Assembly: GCA_028284385.1 (NCBI GenBank) | Contig: JANQRT010000045.1 | Span: 124,001-188,000, forward strand | Source: Opitutaceae bacterium | Lineage (GTDB): Bacteria; Verrucomicrobiota; Verrucomicrobiia; Opitutales; Opitutaceae | Reading direction: 5' to 3' | DNA length: 64,000 nucleotides | Shown: piece after piece, positions 63,251 through 64,000 of the stretch | Numbering within the stretch: the first letter of the stretch is position 1 | How the letters are laid out: each line of letters opens with the position of its first letter | The notes under the pieces: generated by a model | What the model saw: only the letters and a program-made list of their open reading frames with translations | The model's database searches: none | Told to the model about the DNA's origin: nothing | Position numbers and translations under genes: made by a program

Positions 63251-64000
63251 ATGTTTAAAAAACGGATACGGAGCATCTTCGCCGTTTTGTCGCTAGCGTT
63301 TTCATTGAACGCGTATTCGGCCGAAAGCGATACTGAGGCGAATCAAACGCTCGCTGAAAAAGACAAACGATACTGGGAAGTCAATCCCCTCGAAGGAGCG
63401 GAAGAACCGAAGGTCTTAAGCATAGGATTAAGGCAACCCGAGGGCCCCGTCTGGATCCCCCTTCACAATGCCTTATACTTTTCCGATGTCAGGGGAGAAG
63501 CCACTTATCGTTTTACCCTTCCAGATACCTTCGAAAAGTATCGGTCTCCTACAGGTCAAGCCAATGGCATGGCGGTCATGAATGGCAATGAACTATACAT
63601 GTGCGAAGTTCTCAACCGACGACTGACGAAGATGCTACTGCCAGCGGATCCCGATACTCCACCGCCCGAACCTGAAGTCGTTTTCGACGGTTGGCCGGGA
63701 ACCGGGTCTAGAGAAGGCCGGTTCAACCAGACTAATGACATTATCATCAGAAGCGATGGCAATGTGTATTTCACGGATCCGAACTATCGTAAGGTCGAAA
63801 CGGATACGCTTGGATTTACCGCCGTCTACCGGATCGACCCCAAGGGCGAACTTAGCATCGTGACCAAAGAGCTGTATCCCAATGGCATCGCTCTCAGTCC
63901 GGAGGAAGACATTCTTTATGTAACCAATCGCGCCAGCATCTGGAAATTTCCGCTCTCCGAAGATGGGATGCCGGGCGAAGGCTCGGAATTCATCAGAACG
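63251..64000 (+). CDS. SMP-30/gluconolactonase-family protein, 5' part
   Basis: The reading frame from ATG 63251 runs off the window end, so only 250 residues are seen. A signal peptide (MFKKRIRSIFAVLSLAFSLNAYSA) is followed by LRQPEGPVWIPLHNALYFSDVRG, QANGMAVMNGNELYMCEVLNRRL, DGWPGTGSREGRFNQTNDIIIRSDGNVYFTDPNYR and PNGIALSPEEDILYVTN. These contain the SMP-30 metal-binding Glu (EGP), Asn-Asp (TNDI) and the PNG segment. The family hydrolyses sugar lactones in the presence of a divalent cation. Secreted members in this phylum often stand with sulfatases and propeller proteins. Confidence 0.9.
   Translation, partial: MFKKRIRSIFAVLSLAFSLNAYSAESDTEANQTLAEKDKRYWEVNPLEGAEEPKVLSIGLRQPEGPVWIPLHNALYFSDVRGEATYRFTLPDTFEKYRSPTGQANGMAVMNGNELYMCEVLNRRLTKMLLPADPDTPPPEPEVVFDGWPGTGSREGRFNQTNDIIIRSDGNVYFTDPNYRKVETDTLGFTAVYRIDPKGELSIVTKELYPNGIALSPEEDILYVTNRASIWKFPLSEDGMPGEGSEFIRT

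Noticed and set aside
1..64000. tRNA, rRNA, CRISPR, transposase, integrase or phage genes
   Set aside because: None was recognised in reading both strands; the many long open frames opposite real genes have no motifs and are frame shadows.

Overview
The window reads as chromosomal DNA of a member of the Verrucomicrobiota, most likely of the Opitutia/Puniceicoccales-Opitutales type. Supporting features are the many secreted sulfatases, a paired cytochrome c/DUF1549/DUF1553 and DUF1501 module, LacI and AraC regulators beside TonB-dependent receptors and a GH2 enzyme, OPT-like DUF6785-type membrane proteins, an OleA/OleB pair and frequent non-SD starts. This assignment rests on gene content only. 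No rRNA, tRNA, CRISPR array, transposase or phage gene was seen.

Layout. 1-6.5 kb: the 3' end of malQ, then a minus-strand five-gene lipid operon (FAD-dependent CrtI-like oxidoreductase, FabZ, FabI, OleA-like ketosynthase, OleB-like hydrolase), then ppiB. 6.6-8.9 kb: ilvB and ilvN of the enterobacterial isozyme-I type behind a Val-rich leader peptide and an attenuator terminator. 9.0-11.3 kb: a probable cobalamin riboswitch and a BtuB-like receptor, followed by an epimerase-type reductase. 12.4-25.7 kb: an unusual minus-strand operon with two OPT-like membrane proteins, two MacB/LolD-type ABC ATPases, two FtsX-type permeases (one a 1598-residue protein with a degenerate M28 peptidase ectodomain), a PqqD-like protein and an unknown protein. 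I regard it as the best candidate for an undescribed system. 26-46 kb: a LacI regulator with two matching operators, five sulfatases, a degenerate phospho-relay/AraC regulator facing a TonB receptor, a GH2 glycosidase, a second cyclophilin, a DUF3179 protein and an AraC regulator. These look like a sulfated-glycan utilisation region. 47-52.5 kb: a cytochrome/DUF1501/beta-propeller module. 52.6-56.6 kb: a serine hydrolase, an AlkX/YcaQ-type DNA glycosylase and a parallel beta-helix protein. 56.6-60.5 kb: an Amt-PAS ammonium sensor paired with a hybrid histidine kinase. 60.8-64 kb: a LamG lipoprotein, an iduronate-2-sulfatase-like enzyme and a truncated SMP-30 protein.

Sequence-level signals. 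The octamer GTATCCAA/TTGGATAC occurs 23 times by eye where about two are expected. It occurs on both strands, in every reading frame and in intergenic DNA, and is nearly absent from about 26-48 kb. A 48-bp two-stem repeat with a conserved GCTACGTAG linker occurs three times (6.9, 15.2 and 23.6 kb), with completely different but still self-complementary first stems. The ilvBN leader/attenuator and the LacI operator pair are direct regulatory readings from the sequence.

Limits: all family calls are from motif recognition without database searches. Subfamily, substrate and transfer claims are inference.
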